Positions 44,926 through 54,267 of a DNA stretch of 64,000 nt are shown in pieces (positions within the stretch are counted from its first letter, which is position 1; the number at the start of each line of letters is the position of its first letter). The stretch is from assembly GCA_963772335.1 (NCBI GenBank), contig CAVYXF010000008.1, positions 496,001 through 560,000 of the forward strand, given 5' to 3'. The DNA is from CAVYXF01 sp963772335 (lineage in GTDB: Bacteria > Pseudomonadota > Alphaproteobacteria > Rhizobiales > Rhodomicrobiaceae). Below the pieces are notes generated by a model. That model was not told the DNA's origin. It was given only the letters and a program-made list of their open reading frames with translations, and ran no database searches. Both the position numbers and the translations under genes were made by a program.

Positions 44926-45714
44926 ATGAACAGCGCCGCCAAGCTGCCTCGCCAGACCTTCAGCGAGGGCGGCTACGAGATCGAAATCGCGGTCCAGGGC
45001 TATCCCGGCAAATCGGTGTGCCATGGCGGCCTCGGTTGGAGCACCATCGCACTGCTTCGGGGGCACGGCCGGGTTGCGCTGATCGACACAGGTTCGTTCG
45101 GCCAGCGCAACCTGATCCTGGAGCGGTTGGCTGCCAACGATCTCACGCCCGCCGACATCACCGACGTGTTGCTGACGCATTCGCACTGGGACCATTCGGT
45201 GAACTGGGTGATGTTCCCGAACGCCAAGGTTCATATCGACGGCAGTGAACTTGCTTGGTCCGTCAGCGAGCCATGGGGCACCACGCCCGTGCCGGAACTC
45301 TACGTGCGCGAACTCAATATATCGCCACAAACCGTGCGGATCGCTGCTGGCAGCCATCCTATGCCTGGTCTGACGGCACATGCAGCACCCGGGCACACGC
45401 CGGGGCATGTTTTCTTCGTGCTCGAGGGCGCGGCCACCGATATCATTTTCACCGGCGACGCCGCGAAGAACCGGGCCGAGCTCCTGTCCCGCACCGCCGA
45501 CATGACTTACGACCAGGACATCAGCCGCGCCTCGATCGAACTCATCTGGGAGGTGTGGCGCAAGCGGCCCGGCACGGTGCTGGTTCCAGGCCACGACATA
45601 CCGATGGTGCTTGATCAGGGCGAGCCGCGCTATCTCCGCGCGCGCGAAGGAGGCATCGCCGCCTGGTTCGGTGCCACGCTCGATCAGCTCACACTCTATG
45701 ATCTGACGCTCTGA
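44926..45714 (+). CDS. MBL-fold metallo-hydrolase (lactonase-like)
   Basis: 262 residues. The zinc motif HSHWDH (in LTHSHWDHSVNW) and later ligands HAAPGHTPGH, GDAAKN and PGHDIP are complete, so it should be an active two-metal hydrolase. It starts 18 bases after livF with a GGGAGAAG site, so it belongs to the transporter operon. Relatives include AHL lactonases and aryl- or lactone-hydrolases. Cytoplasmic, probably processing the imported compound. Confidence 0.88.
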   Translation: MNSAAKLPRQTFSEGGYEIEIAVQGYPGKSVCHGGLGWSTIALLRGHGRVALIDTGSFGQRNLILERLAANDLTPADITDVLLTHSHWDHSVNWVMFPNAKVHIDGSELAWSVSEPWGTTPVPELYVRELNISPQTVRIAAGSHPMPGLTAHAAPGHTPGHVFFVLEGAATDIIFTGDAAKNRAELLSRTADMTYDQDISRASIELIWEVWRKRPGTVLVPGHDIPMVLDQGEPRYLRAREGGIAAWFGATLDQLTLYDLTL

Positions 45715-46058
45715 TTGACACCAATCCCGCACCGCAATTTGACGAAATCGACGACAAGTAAATCGACCCTGCCGCTAGGCGGCGACGCCCATGGCTCGCA
45801 AGCCGACACCAAGTCATCCGGTTCGGAACGTACAACAACGATGGGTCAAGCTCGGTAGTCAGACGTTGAACGAGCCAGCTTGACCTTCAGCGGCAGAAAT
45901 TACGAGCCGACCAAGCACGCGAACTCCAGGCCAGAACCGGTCAAGCAGGGACAAGCTCTGTAGCAGCCAATTTGCGGAAGCCTGGTGTATCATTCGGCAG
46001 TGAGACGCGCGCGCGTTCGTGCCATCCAAAATCCAACTTACCGATTGGAGCCCAGTCA
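45715..46058. other. Spacer
   Basis: About 340 bases. A frame here is open in the downstream gene's phase, but the family start lies at 46059. No RNA or repeat recognised. It should contain the epimerase promoter. Confidence 0.45.
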
Positions 46059-46967
46059 ATGAAGATCTTTTGTACAGGCGCATCAGGTTATATCGGCGGG
46101 TCGGTTGCCGTTGCGCTGATCGGCGCAGGTCACGAGGTCGCCGGACTGGTGCGCTCCGAGCAGAGCGCCGAGAAGGTGAAGCAATTCGGGATCGAGCCGG
46201 TGCTCGGGACGCTTGACGATGCCGCGATCCTGGCTGAAGCCGCAGGACGCTCGGATGTGGTGGTCAACGCGGCCAGCGCAGATCATGAGCCGGCCGCACG
46301 CACCCTGCTGAATGCCTTGGAAGGATCAGGCAAGACATTGATCCACACCAGCGGTTCGAGCGTCGTCGGCACGCAGTCCGCGGGCGAGAAGGTTGATGAC
46401 GTCTTTGACGAGGACACGCCGTTTACGCCTTCTCCCGGGCGGGCGGCACGCGTGGCGCTGAATGAGCTGGTCCTGGCGCACGAGACGAAAGGGCTTCGTC
46501 CGATCATCATCTGCCCCACCCTGATCTACGGCCTCGGCCGCGGGCCCAAGAAGGATAGCATCCAGGTCCCATGGCTGATCGCGCTGGCTCGGAAGGACGG
46601 CGTCGCCAAACACTATGGTCCCGGCGAAAATCGTTGGTCGAACGTCCACATCGATGACCTGGTAGATCTCTATCTCCTGGCCCTGGATTCGGCTCCCGCG
46701 GGAGCGTTCTATTTTGCCGAGAACGGCGAAAATTCCATGAAGGAGGTCTGCGAAGCGATCAACAGGATGCTCGGCATCGACAAGGCCACGGTTGCCATGT
46801 CGCTGGAGGAGGCATCACGTGAATGGGGGGAAAACGCAGCCAGAAACACAATGGGCTCCAACAGCCGGGTTCGCGCCGTAAGGGCACGATCGGAACTTGG
46901 ATGGCAACCGTATCGATCGTCTCTGATCGCTGAAATCGAGCACGGTTGCTATGCGGGGATACAGTAA
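46059..46967 (+). CDS. NAD-dependent epimerase/extended SDR
   Basis: 302 residues from ATG 46059. The nucleotide-binding motif is TGASGYIGG (6-14). HTSGSSVVG and the LNELVLAHE helix mark the active-site region. The usual Tyr of YxxxK is not obvious (VALNELV), so the catalysis may differ, as in atypical SDRs that bind NAD(P) without epimerising. YGLGRGPKKDSIQVP and WSNVHIDDLVDLYLLAL are typical of the YeeZ/NmrA-like group. Standing alone before the Sox genes. Confidence 0.82.
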   Translation: MKIFCTGASGYIGGSVAVALIGAGHEVAGLVRSEQSAEKVKQFGIEPVLGTLDDAAILAEAAGRSDVVVNAASADHEPAARTLLNALEGSGKTLIHTSGSSVVGTQSAGEKVDDVFDEDTPFTPSPGRAARVALNELVLAHETKGLRPIIICPTLIYGLGRGPKKDSIQVPWLIALARKDGVAKHYGPGENRWSNVHIDDLVDLYLLALDSAPAGAFYFAENGENSMKEVCEAINRMLGIDKATVAMSLEEASREWGENAARNTMGSNSRVRAVRARSELGWQPYRSSLIAEIEHGCYAGIQ

Positions 46968-47086
46968 GTCTTGCTCGGTGATTGCTGAACCGACCCATGA
47001 TTTGCCTGCAGGGCGCCTACAGCGCGTCCTTGAGCCTAAAACAATCGCCGCGCCCCGGTCTTTCATCGTACCGACTGATCGGTATA

Positions 47087-48502
47087 ATGATGCAGAAGCT
47101 AGGACCAGTACTGCATCCAGCAAAAAGGGCAAATCAGCCATGCAGAGGAAATCGACACTCGGATCCAGGGCTGGCGGGCCTCCAGTCGACGCTGAGGAAT
47201 GCCCCTGCAAGGACGGCATGTTTCCGAAATCCGCCCGCGAGCCGGCGCGGCTTTCTGTTTGGCGCAGGCTCAACGTTTGCTGCCGCGACCGTGCTCGGTG
47301 CCGAGCGCGCCGGAGCCGCCGAAGAGAGCGCTCCAGCCGGCGCGAAGCATTACGATGTCGCCGACGATCCGACCAAGGAGCAAGGCCGGCCGACAGGTGC
47401 GGACGGCGGCTATGGCACCCGCTCGCAATTTGAGAATGAGGTTCGCTGGCGTTATCCGACGCCGAACGAGAACACCTCCTGGACCATGAGCCCGCTTGAC
47501 AAGATGCTGGGCAACATCACGCCGTCCGGCCTGCATTTCGAACGCCATCACGGCGGTATTCCCACCATCGATCCGGCCAAGCACACCCTCATTGTGCATG
47601 GCATGGTCGGCACGGCGAAGAAATTCACCATGGAGGACCTGAAGCGCTTCCCTTCGGTGACGCGCAAGCATTTCATCGAGTGCTCCGGCAATGGCCTGAC
47701 CGAATGGAACAAGCCGACGCTGAAGAACGTGCAGGGCACCCATGGCCTGCTCAGCACCTCGGAATGGACGGGCGTGCTGTTCTCCACTATAGCGCGCGAG
47801 GTCGGGCTGGAGGACGGCGCGCGATGGGTGGTTGCCGAAGGCTCCGACGCGGCGGTGATGACCCGCAGCGTGCCGATGGATAAGATGCTCAAGGACGCCA
47901 TGATCGTCTATGGCCAGAACGGCGAGGCAATCCGTCCGGAGCAGGGCTATCCGCTGCGCCTGCTGCTGCCGGGCTTCGAGGGCAACACGCATATCAAATG
48001 GCTGCGCCGCATCCAGGTCAGCGACAAGCCGTTCATGACCCGCGAGGAGACGTCGAAATATACCGACCTGCTCGCCGACGGGAAAGCGCGCATGTTCTCG
48101 TTGGAGATGGAGGCCAAGTCAGTAATCACCTTTCCCTCGGGAGACATGAAGCTGCCGGGGCCGGGCTTCTACAACATTGGCGGCCTGGCGTGGTCGGGGC
48201 GCGGGCGCATCCAGTCGGTCGATGTCTCTACGGACGGCGGCAAGAGTTGGCAGGTGGCGCGCATCGAGTCCACGCCAGAGCCGATGTGCACCGTGCGCTT
48301 CAGCCTGCCCTGGATGTGGGACGGCCAGCCAGCCATTCTGCAAAGCCGGTGCATGGACGAGACGGGCTACATCCAGCCGACCCTAAAGGACCTCGTCGCG
48401 ATCCGCGGCTCCAACGGCGCCTATGGCTCGGTCTATCACCTCAACGCCATTCAAAGCTGGGGCATTGCCGCCTCGGGGGATGTCACAAATGTCCATGTTT
48501 AA
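47087..48502 (+). CDS. soxC: Sulfite/sulfane dehydrogenase molybdoprotein (SoxC type)
   Basis: 471 residues if started at ATG 47087. The Tat signal RRGFLFGAG implies export with bound molybdenum cofactor. The Mo-ligand cysteine lies in IECSGNGLTEWNKP, and the dimerisation domain has VDVSTDGGKSWQVARI. Oxidises sulfite or sulfane sulfur in the periplasm, passing electrons to the following cytochrome. The amino end is odd: the residues before RRGFL do not look protein-like, while ATG 47140 in another frame gives MQRKSTLGSRAGGPP, closer to relatives. A frameshift at about 47220-47245 is likely. The end overlaps soxD. Confidence 0.88.
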   Translation: MMQKLGPVLHPAKRANQPCRGNRHSDPGLAGLQSTLRNAPARTACFRNPPASRRGFLFGAGSTFAAATVLGAERAGAAEESAPAGAKHYDVADDPTKEQGRPTGADGGYGTRSQFENEVRWRYPTPNENTSWTMSPLDKMLGNITPSGLHFERHHGGIPTIDPAKHTLIVHGMVGTAKKFTMEDLKRFPSVTRKHFIECSGNGLTEWNKPTLKNVQGTHGLLSTSEWTGVLFSTIAREVGLEDGARWVVAEGSDAAVMTRSVPMDKMLKDAMIVYGQNGEAIRPEQGYPLRLLLPGFEGNTHIKWLRRIQVSDKPFMTREETSKYTDLLADGKARMFSLEMEAKSVITFPSGDMKLPGPGFYNIGGLAWSGRGRIQSVDVSTDGGKSWQVARIESTPEPMCTVRFSLPWMWDGQPAILQSRCMDETGYIQPTLKDLVAIRGSNGAYGSVYHLNAIQSWGIAASGDVTNVHV

Positions 48503-49064
48503 GAATTGCGCCGCCGCAGCGCTCGCAATGGCCGTGGCGAGCGGCAGCATCGCGGCGTTCGCCCAGATGGCCAGCAAGACGAACTTTGGGTTCGGGACGC
48601 CGGTGAAGCCGGAGGAGCTGAAGCCATATTTCTCCATCCAGCCCGACGGCAAGACCCTTCCGGCCGGCAGCGGCACGGCAGCGAAAGGCCAGGAGGTCTA
48701 TGCCACCAATTGCGTCGCCTGCCACGGGGAGAAGCTGGAGGGCATCCCGACCGCCGGCATCGGCGGCGACAAGCTCATCGGCGGGCGCGGATCGCTGGCG
48801 ACGGCCAAGCCCGTCAAGACGGTCGAGAGCTATTGGCCCTATGCCACCACGCTGTTCGACTACATCAAGCGCGCCATGCCGTTCGCCGCGCCGGGATCGC
48901 TCACCGATGACGAGGTGTATGCGGTGGTCGCCTACGTCCTGTCGGAGGCCAAGATCATCAAGCCGGACCAAGTCATCGACGCGCAGACCCTGCCCAAGGT
49001 GGAGATGCCGAACAGGGACGGCTTCATACCCGATGCGCGGCCGGAGCTGCGGCTCTATGACTGA
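48480..49064 (+). CDS. soxD: Cytochrome c subunit of the dehydrogenase (SoxD type)
   Basis: 194 residues from MSQMSMFKN; starts at 48489 or 48495 are equally possible. Signal peptide NCAAAALAMAVASGSIAAFA. One heme site NCVACH, with a distal Met probably in AMPFAAPGSL. The C-terminus reads MPNRDGFIPDARPEL, as in SoxD/SorB-like mono-heme subunits. It overlaps soxC by 23 bases, so they are translationally coupled. SoxXYZAB are not here, so it may be a stand-alone sulfite dehydrogenase pair. Confidence 0.88.
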   Translation: MSQMSMFKNCAAAALAMAVASGSIAAFAQMASKTNFGFGTPVKPEELKPYFSIQPDGKTLPAGSGTAAKGQEVYATNCVACHGEKLEGIPTAGIGGDKLIGGRGSLATAKPVKTVESYWPYATTLFDYIKRAMPFAAPGSLTDDEVYAVVAYVLSEAKIIKPDQVIDAQTLPKVEMPNRDGFIPDARPELRLYD

Positions 49065-49612
49065 GGCGAATTGCTCGTCGGGTTCTCAATCGAAAACGGT
49101 CTTCGTCGCGCGGGTATATTAGAGCCGGTTGCGCCACAGGGGTCACGCACCGACCAACATCTGCGCAGATTGCTGTGACGCAGGTCACATCTCACGCATC
49201 TTTGAACCATCTGCGGGCCTTCGAGACCCGCCTGGAGGTAATCGGCGGCGAATCTACGATGGTGCGCAAAGGGCTGCTGATCGACAGCATCATCATCGAT
49301 CTGGCGGAAGCGACCCGCGTCCCCCGCGAGAGGGGTCGCCTCATGACCATGCCGCATGCCGTTGGAACTCGCCTCGCGAGGCTTCCCCTGTCTTGCACCT
49401 CGGCTGCTGACTAACGACTGAAATAGGGCAGGAGTCCGAGTCGGGCGTGTGGCCGACGCTTTCTATGCCAGGCCTGACGCGCGACTTGTCCGCAGTCGGA
49501 TGCTCAGCCGTCGCGCGCTTGAGTCCTACCTGCTCGCAGCATCACCTGCGGTCGCGCCGATGCCGCAGGCCGCACCGGTCTCCTGACCCGACCTCGCTTG
49601 AAAGGGCCGGGC
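49065..49612. other. Gene-poor spacer between convergent operons
   Basis: About 550 bases separating soxD from the convergent sugar-transporter operon. Short frames (e.g. 49175-49414) lack codon bias and resemblance. No clear terminator with T-run. Confidence 0.45.
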
Positions 49613-50626
49613 TCACTGCGGTCTTGCGGCATTGCGGCGTTCGCGGCGCCGCTGCGTCCATCCGGCAAGGCCGACGGCCAGCACCAGCATGGCACCATTG
49701 AAGAGATTCTCCACGAAGAATGGCGCGCCGAGCTGCGTGAGGCCGGCCACCGCCACGGCGAGGACGGCCACGGCGAGGACCGTGCCCCACACGTTCGGGC
49801 GACCGGGACGCACGGCGGTCGCGCCGAGCAGAGCCCCGGTGAAGGCGGGCAACATGAGTTCCTGCCCCACCGTGCTCTGCCCCACCTGAAGCTGGGCCTG
49901 CAGCACGATGCCTGCGAAGGCTGCGATCACGCCCGAGGCGACGAAGGCAAGCGTCACGTACAGTCCCGCCGGAATTCCGGTAAGTTCGGCAGCACGCGGG
50001 CTCTCCCCGATGACATAGAGGAAGCGCCCGACGGGCAGATAGTCGAAGACGACCCACAGCACGAGCGCGATCGCCAGCACATAGGCCAGCGCGGCGGGAA
50101 TGCCGGTTCCGGGGATGCGTCCCGATAGCGCCAGGAAGTCGGGCGGCAGCATGCCGACGACCTGCATACCGCCAGTGTACCACTGGTTGAGCCCGAGCAG
50201 CAGTGTCCCGGTCCCCAGCGTCGCGATGAAAGAGTTGATGCGGGCGCGGGTGACCAAGAGCCCGTTGAAGAGCCCAACCGCTGCGCCTAGCGCAAGGCAT
50301 AACAGGGCTGCCATCTGCCACCCGAGGCCTTGCTGCGTCTGCAGGCCGTTGGCCAGCACCTGCGTGATACCGAGGGTGGAGGCCACCGACAGGTCAAAAT
50401 TGTTGGAGGCGAGAGGGATCATCACTGCCAGTGAGATCAGGGCATTGATGGACCGGCTGTTCATCATCGATTGGAAGGTGAAGGCGGTAAGAAACGTGTC
50501 GCTCTTCAGCACGGAGAAGACGAGGACGAGGAGCGCCAGCAGGATCGCCAGGTTCCACACCGAGAAGAAGTGCGCGGCCTCCGCCCTGAGCGATCGCGAC
50601 CTGGCCTCCGTGGTGTGCAGCGTCAT
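49613..50626 (-). CDS. Carbohydrate-type ABC transporter permease (RbsC-like)
   Basis: 337 residues, eight to ten membrane spans. RbsC-family wording: FNGLLVTRARINSFIATLGTGTLLLGL, and the cytoplasmic loop GRFLYVIGESPRAAELTGIPAGLYV with ASGVIAAFAGIVLQAQLQVG. It is last in a minus-strand operon; the ATPase gene stop overlaps its start (50623-50626). Imports a pentose or polyol-like ligand; identity unknown. Confidence 0.88.
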   Translation of the reverse strand: MTLHTTEARSRSLRAEAAHFFSVWNLAILLALLVLVFSVLKSDTFLTAFTFQSMMNSRSINALISLAVMIPLASNNFDLSVASTLGITQVLANGLQTQQGLGWQMAALLCLALGAAVGLFNGLLVTRARINSFIATLGTGTLLLGLNQWYTGGMQVVGMLPPDFLALSGRIPGTGIPAALAYVLAIALVLWVVFDYLPVGRFLYVIGESPRAAELTGIPAGLYVTLAFVASGVIAAFAGIVLQAQLQVGQSTVGQELMLPAFTGALLGATAVRPGRPNVWGTVLAVAVLAVAVAGLTQLGAPFFVENLFNGAMLVLAVGLAGWTQRRRERRNAARPQ

Positions 50627-52128
50627 GCCAGCCTCGCCTTGATCATGCGTTCCTCTCCTCCCGAGGCCTGGGCCGTCAGTCGGGCCAGGGTGAGCTCGTG
50701 CCCGGTGAGCTCCGCCGCGACCTGGCCGCGGTCGAAGACGAGGGCGCGGTGACAGATGCCGGCCACCTCCTCGAAATCCGACGAGACAAGAAGCACGGCG
50801 AGCCCCTTCCCGAGCGCTTCCTGAAGCAGACGGTAGATCTCGGCCTTGGAACCCACATCGACGCCGATAGTGGGTTCTTCGAGCACAAGCAATCGGCTGC
50901 CGGCCTCCATCCAGCGAGCGAGCACGACTTTCTGCTGGTTACCCCCGGACAGGGTCGATACCACCCGGTCAGTGTCCAGCGGACGCACCGAGAAGCGCCT
51001 CAGGAGATCAAGGCAACGTCGACGCTCGGCGGCCGGCCGCATCGGCTGGAGCAGGCCAATGCCGGTCATGGTCGGGTTCATGAAGACGTTTTCCCGCACG
51101 CTCAAATTGCGCGCGAGGCTTTCTTCGCCGCGCTTGCTGGAGACGAACCCCACCTTGCGGCGCACGGCTGTGTCAGGGTGGTGCGGGGCGAACGCCCGAC
51201 CACCCAGCGCGAGGGTGCCCACGGTCGCCTCCGCGTCACCAAAGATCGCGCGCCCGACCAGATTGTGGCCGGCGCCGCGAAGACCGACGAGCCCCACGAT
51301 CTCGCCCGCGGCTACGACGAACGAAACCGGCCCGGTCCGCCCGACGCGCAAATCCTTCACCGCCAGGGCCACCGGTCCGGTCCGCCCCTCAGCATGGCGG
51401 AAGACGTCCTCCAGCGAGCGGCCCACGATATCGTGCACGAGCTTCCTCGGACTGGTGTCGGCCACTGCGTCCATGGCCACGCGCCGCCCGTCGCGTAGCA
51501 CGGTGACGCGGTCGGCGGTGCGGAACACCTCGTCCAGCCGATGGGTCACGTAGATGATCCCGAGCCCCTTCGCGCGCAGACGGGCGAGCGCATCCAGCAG
51601 CCGCGCGACGTCCCGCTCCGGCAGGGCGGCCGTCGGTTCATCGAGCACGAGCACCTCGCAAGGCACGGCAAGCGCGCGCGCGATGGCGACAATGCTTTTT
51701 TCAGCCGCTGGAAGATCGCCGACTTTGGCTCCGGGGTCGATGCCCCCTCCCATGCCGTCGAGGATGGCGAGGGCACGTTCGCGCGCCTGTGACCATGAGA
51801 TGATTCCGCCCCGGCGCGGATAGCCTGCCAGGATCGCCACGTTTTCGGCGACCGTCATCGTGTTCACCAGGCCAAGATCCTGATGAATAAAGGTGATCGG
51901 CAGCTTCTCCGACATGGGGTCGACTTCGCGCCCGCGCAGCTGGACCACGCCTTCATCAGCCGGATAGACCCCCGCAAGCACCTTGATGAGGGTCGACTTG
52001 CCTGCGCCGTTCTCGCCGAGGAGGGCGTGGACTTCACCCTCGTGGAGGTCGAAATCCACCCTGTCGAGGGCCAGCGTCCCAGTGAAGCTTTTGCTCAGAG
52101 CGGTCAGCGACAGAAGGGCAGGCGCCAT
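50623..52128 (-). CDS. Carbohydrate-type ABC transporter ATPase, double domain (RbsA-like)
   Basis: 501 residues, ATG 52128. First domain: Walker A GENGAGKST, an altered signature (LPAAEKSIVAIARAL) and Walker B VLVLDEPTAAL. Second domain: degenerate Walker A (GLRGAGHNLVG, as in RbsA), signature LSGGNQQKVVLARW, and Walker B LLVLEEPTIGVD with Glu replacing the usual Asp. So the composite sites are asymmetric, as in the family. Middle gene of the transporter operon. Confidence 0.9.
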   Translation of the reverse strand: MAPALLSLTALSKSFTGTLALDRVDFDLHEGEVHALLGENGAGKSTLIKVLAGVYPADEGVVQLRGREVDPMSEKLPITFIHQDLGLVNTMTVAENVAILAGYPRRGGIISWSQARERALAILDGMGGGIDPGAKVGDLPAAEKSIVAIARALAVPCEVLVLDEPTAALPERDVARLLDALARLRAKGLGIIYVTHRLDEVFRTADRVTVLRDGRRVAMDAVADTSPRKLVHDIVGRSLEDVFRHAEGRTGPVALAVKDLRVGRTGPVSFVVAAGEIVGLVGLRGAGHNLVGRAIFGDAEATVGTLALGGRAFAPHHPDTAVRRKVGFVSSKRGEESLARNLSVRENVFMNPTMTGIGLLQPMRPAAERRRCLDLLRRFSVRPLDTDRVVSTLSGGNQQKVVLARWMEAGSRLLVLEEPTIGVDVGSKAEIYRLLQEALGKGLAVLLVSSDFEEVAGICHRALVFDRGQVAAELTGHELTLARLTAQASGGEERMIKARLA

Positions 52129-52185
52129 CGTCGGGTCTCCGGCCGTTGGTGCCGTGCGCGCGGGGGCACGCACGGCGGAAGTATA

Positions 52186-53295
52186 TCAGCCTTTCACTCC
52201 CCACAGTTCGAGATAGTGCTTCTCGTAGTTGTTGCTGGGAATGAACGTGTTCTTGTCGCCGCCTTCGGATTTGATGTTTTCGGGCGTGACGAGATAAGGC
52301 GACTGCACGAACCCGCTCGGGGGCATCTTGCTGAAGGCGCGGTTCAACTCGTCGATAGCCTGGTACGCCTGCATGCCGTAGGGCTCGGAGGCGGTGACCA
52401 GCTGGTACTGGCCGCCGGCGCGAATGCGGTCATAGGCTGACTTGTTGCCATCCGCGGAGACGAGGATGACCTGCTTGGGATCGACCCCGCCGGCCCGCAA
52501 AGCCGGGATCTGGTAGTCGGCCGTGTAGTCGGCCACCGAGGTGATGTAGAGGGGCGTCCCGTATCTCTGCACCCACGCGGTCACCAGCGCCGGCTGGCGC
52601 TGCGCAACCTCGGCAATCGGCGAATTAGAGAATTCCAGGACCTGGCAGTCCTTGCATTCCTTGATGCGGGCTTCGGTGGCGTGCGCCTTGGTGCACGCGA
52701 TGGCATACTCGCAATGGCTTGTCACCACGACCCGGGCCTTGCCATCGGAATGCTGAATGATCCAGTCGGCCTGGGCGCGGCCGATATCCTTGGGATCCTG
52801 CTGAATGTTGACGAAGAGGCCGAGATCGGGCTGCGGTCCGGGCGCGGCGGCCGCATGGATCCCAACGAAAACGATACCCTTTGCAACGCCGTCCTTAATC
52901 TGCGGCTGGAGGCTCGCCGCGTCCGCATCCATGACCACCCCGTCGACCTTCAGCGCAATCGCCTGATTTACGCCCTGTTGCCACCCGACCGGTGTGCCGT
53001 GGCCATCGATGACGGTCACGGTCCAGCCGATCTTCTTCGCGATCTCCTGGATGCGCGTGCCCCACTCGCGGGATGCATCATTCTGCTGGTTCGAGGAGAG
53101 GTAGGCGATTTTCTTGCCGGGCTGGATGGGCGGCGAGGAGGTGGGGCCGCGCCAGTCGGATTGCGGGCCAGCGTACTTAACCACCTCGGCCTTGACCTCA
53201 TCCATGAACGCATCGGCCCGGGCCGGCAAGCTGGCGAGGACAGGCGATACGGCGAGCAGGAAAAGGGCGGGCAAAGCTTTCTTCATCCGGATCAT
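52186..53295 (-). CDS. Carbohydrate-type ABC substrate-binding protein
   Basis: 369 residues. The ATG at 53295 is chosen because GGAGGAAAC precedes it; upstream frame is non-coding. Signal peptide MIRMKKALPALFLLAVSPVLASLPARA. The periplasmic-binding type I fold (peripla_BP_4): KIAYLSSNQQNDASREWGTR and QGVNQAIALKVDGVVMDAD. A cysteine quartet (SHCEYAIACTK, KECKDCQV) could form disulfides. First gene of the operon, 51 bases from the GntR gene. Confidence 0.9.
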   Translation of the reverse strand: MIRMKKALPALFLLAVSPVLASLPARADAFMDEVKAEVVKYAGPQSDWRGPTSSPPIQPGKKIAYLSSNQQNDASREWGTRIQEIAKKIGWTVTVIDGHGTPVGWQQGVNQAIALKVDGVVMDADAASLQPQIKDGVAKGIVFVGIHAAAAPGPQPDLGLFVNIQQDPKDIGRAQADWIIQHSDGKARVVVTSHCEYAIACTKAHATEARIKECKDCQVLEFSNSPIAEVAQRQPALVTAWVQRYGTPLYITSVADYTADYQIPALRAGGVDPKQVILVSADGNKSAYDRIRAGGQYQLVTASEPYGMQAYQAIDELNRAFSKMPPSGFVQSPYLVTPENIKSEGGDKNTFIPSNNYEKHYLELWGVKG

Positions 53296-53345
53296 TGAGG
53301 TTTCCTCCGTCTTGTTTTCGTGGGTCCGGCCGGGTAGGCCCCGGC

Positions 53346-54083
53346 TCAGATTTCGTCGTCTCTCTCCGTGGCGAAGGCCGGTGCCTGGGCGCGCCAGTAA
53401 TTGCGGACCACGTTGGCGAGGTGCGACTCCATCGCCTCCTGGGCCGCTGCAGCGTCCCGCGCAAGGATGGCGTCGTGGACCTGCTTGTGCTCGAGGAAAA
53501 CGGTCTTCGCTTGCGCGCCGGCTCGGCGGCTCACGAGCCGCTGGTCGGCAAGCCACTCCAGCATGGCGTTGTGAAGCGCCGTGAACAGCGGGTTGGCGCA
53601 GGCTTTCGCGACGGCTAGGTGAAAGGCGAGATCGGTCTCCGTGAACTGGGCCGGATCTTCGATCGCCTGCCGGTTGGCTTCCAAAGCGGCGCTGATGCCG
53701 GAGAGCCCCTCCTGGGTACCTCTCAGAGCCGCTTCCCGTGCCAGCCCCACCTCCAGTAGGGCGCGCGCGTGCTGGAAGTTCCGCACGCCTTCCGGCCGGG
53801 CCAGCATGTGGCGCGCGATGGTTCCGACCTCGCTCACGAGGAGCCTCGGGTCCGGCGAGACCACCCGCGCCCTCGCGCCCCCGTCCACATTGACGAGCCC
53901 GCGCTGCTTGAGCGCGAATAAGGCTTCGCGGACAGCCGAGCGACCCACCCCGAAGCGCTCCATCAAATCGCGCTCAGACGGGAGCCGGGTGCCGGTTGGC
54001 CACTCCCCCGACAATACGCGGAGTTCGATATGCTCGGCGACTTCTTCGTAGCGGCGCCGAGACCGGGCCGACTTGTCGTTCAT
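53346..54083 (-). CDS. GntR-family (FadR/FCD) regulator
   Basis: 245 residues. N-terminal winged HTH (RYEEVAEHIELRVLSGEWPTGTRLPSERDLMERFGVGRSAVREAL), C-terminal all-helical FCD ligand domain with metal-type residues (ETDLAFHLAVAKACANPLF, HDAI). It is the first gene of the minus-strand transporter operon and divergent from the dehydrogenase, so it probably senses the transported substrate or its oxidation product and controls both sides. Confidence 0.9.
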   Translation of the reverse strand: MNDKSARSRRRYEEVAEHIELRVLSGEWPTGTRLPSERDLMERFGVGRSAVREALFALKQRGLVNVDGGARARVVSPDPRLLVSEVGTIARHMLARPEGVRNFQHARALLEVGLAREAALRGTQEGLSGISAALEANRQAIEDPAQFTETDLAFHLAVAKACANPLFTALHNAMLEWLADQRLVSRRAGAQAKTVFLEHKQVHDAILARDAAAAQEAMESHLANVVRNYWRAQAPAFATERDDEI

Positions 54084-54267
54084 GCGCCCATTGACCTGTC
54101 AGACCAAATGTGTTGGTGTGATGCTATCATAGTTATACCAAAACTCCAGAGCTCAATCAGTTCTATGGACTTCAAGGGAGCCCGCACGCTTTCTCTTAAG
54201 CCATTGCGGCAACTTTGAGCCCGGGAAAACGATAAAAAACCTATCAGACCAAGGAGGCGGCTCCGCT
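54084..54267. promoter_or_regulatory. Divergent control region with repeated TCAGACCAA
   Basis: TCAGACCAA occurs twice, at 54099-54107 (next to the regulator start) and at 54245-54253 (just before the Ldh start). Between them TTGGT at about 54112 and ACCAA at about 54137 form a dyad. FadR-type operators often contain TGGTC/GACCA half-sites, so these are likely operators of the adjacent GntR regulator. Inference. Confidence 0.5.

Noticed and set aside
44134..45732. 532-codon open frame antisense to livF and the MBL gene
   Set aside because: The plus-strand genes have intact catalytic motifs; the antisense frame is a GC-rich shadow.
49175..49414. 79-residue frame between soxD and the sugar operon
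   Set aside because: No ribosome-binding site, mixed codon use and no family resemblance.
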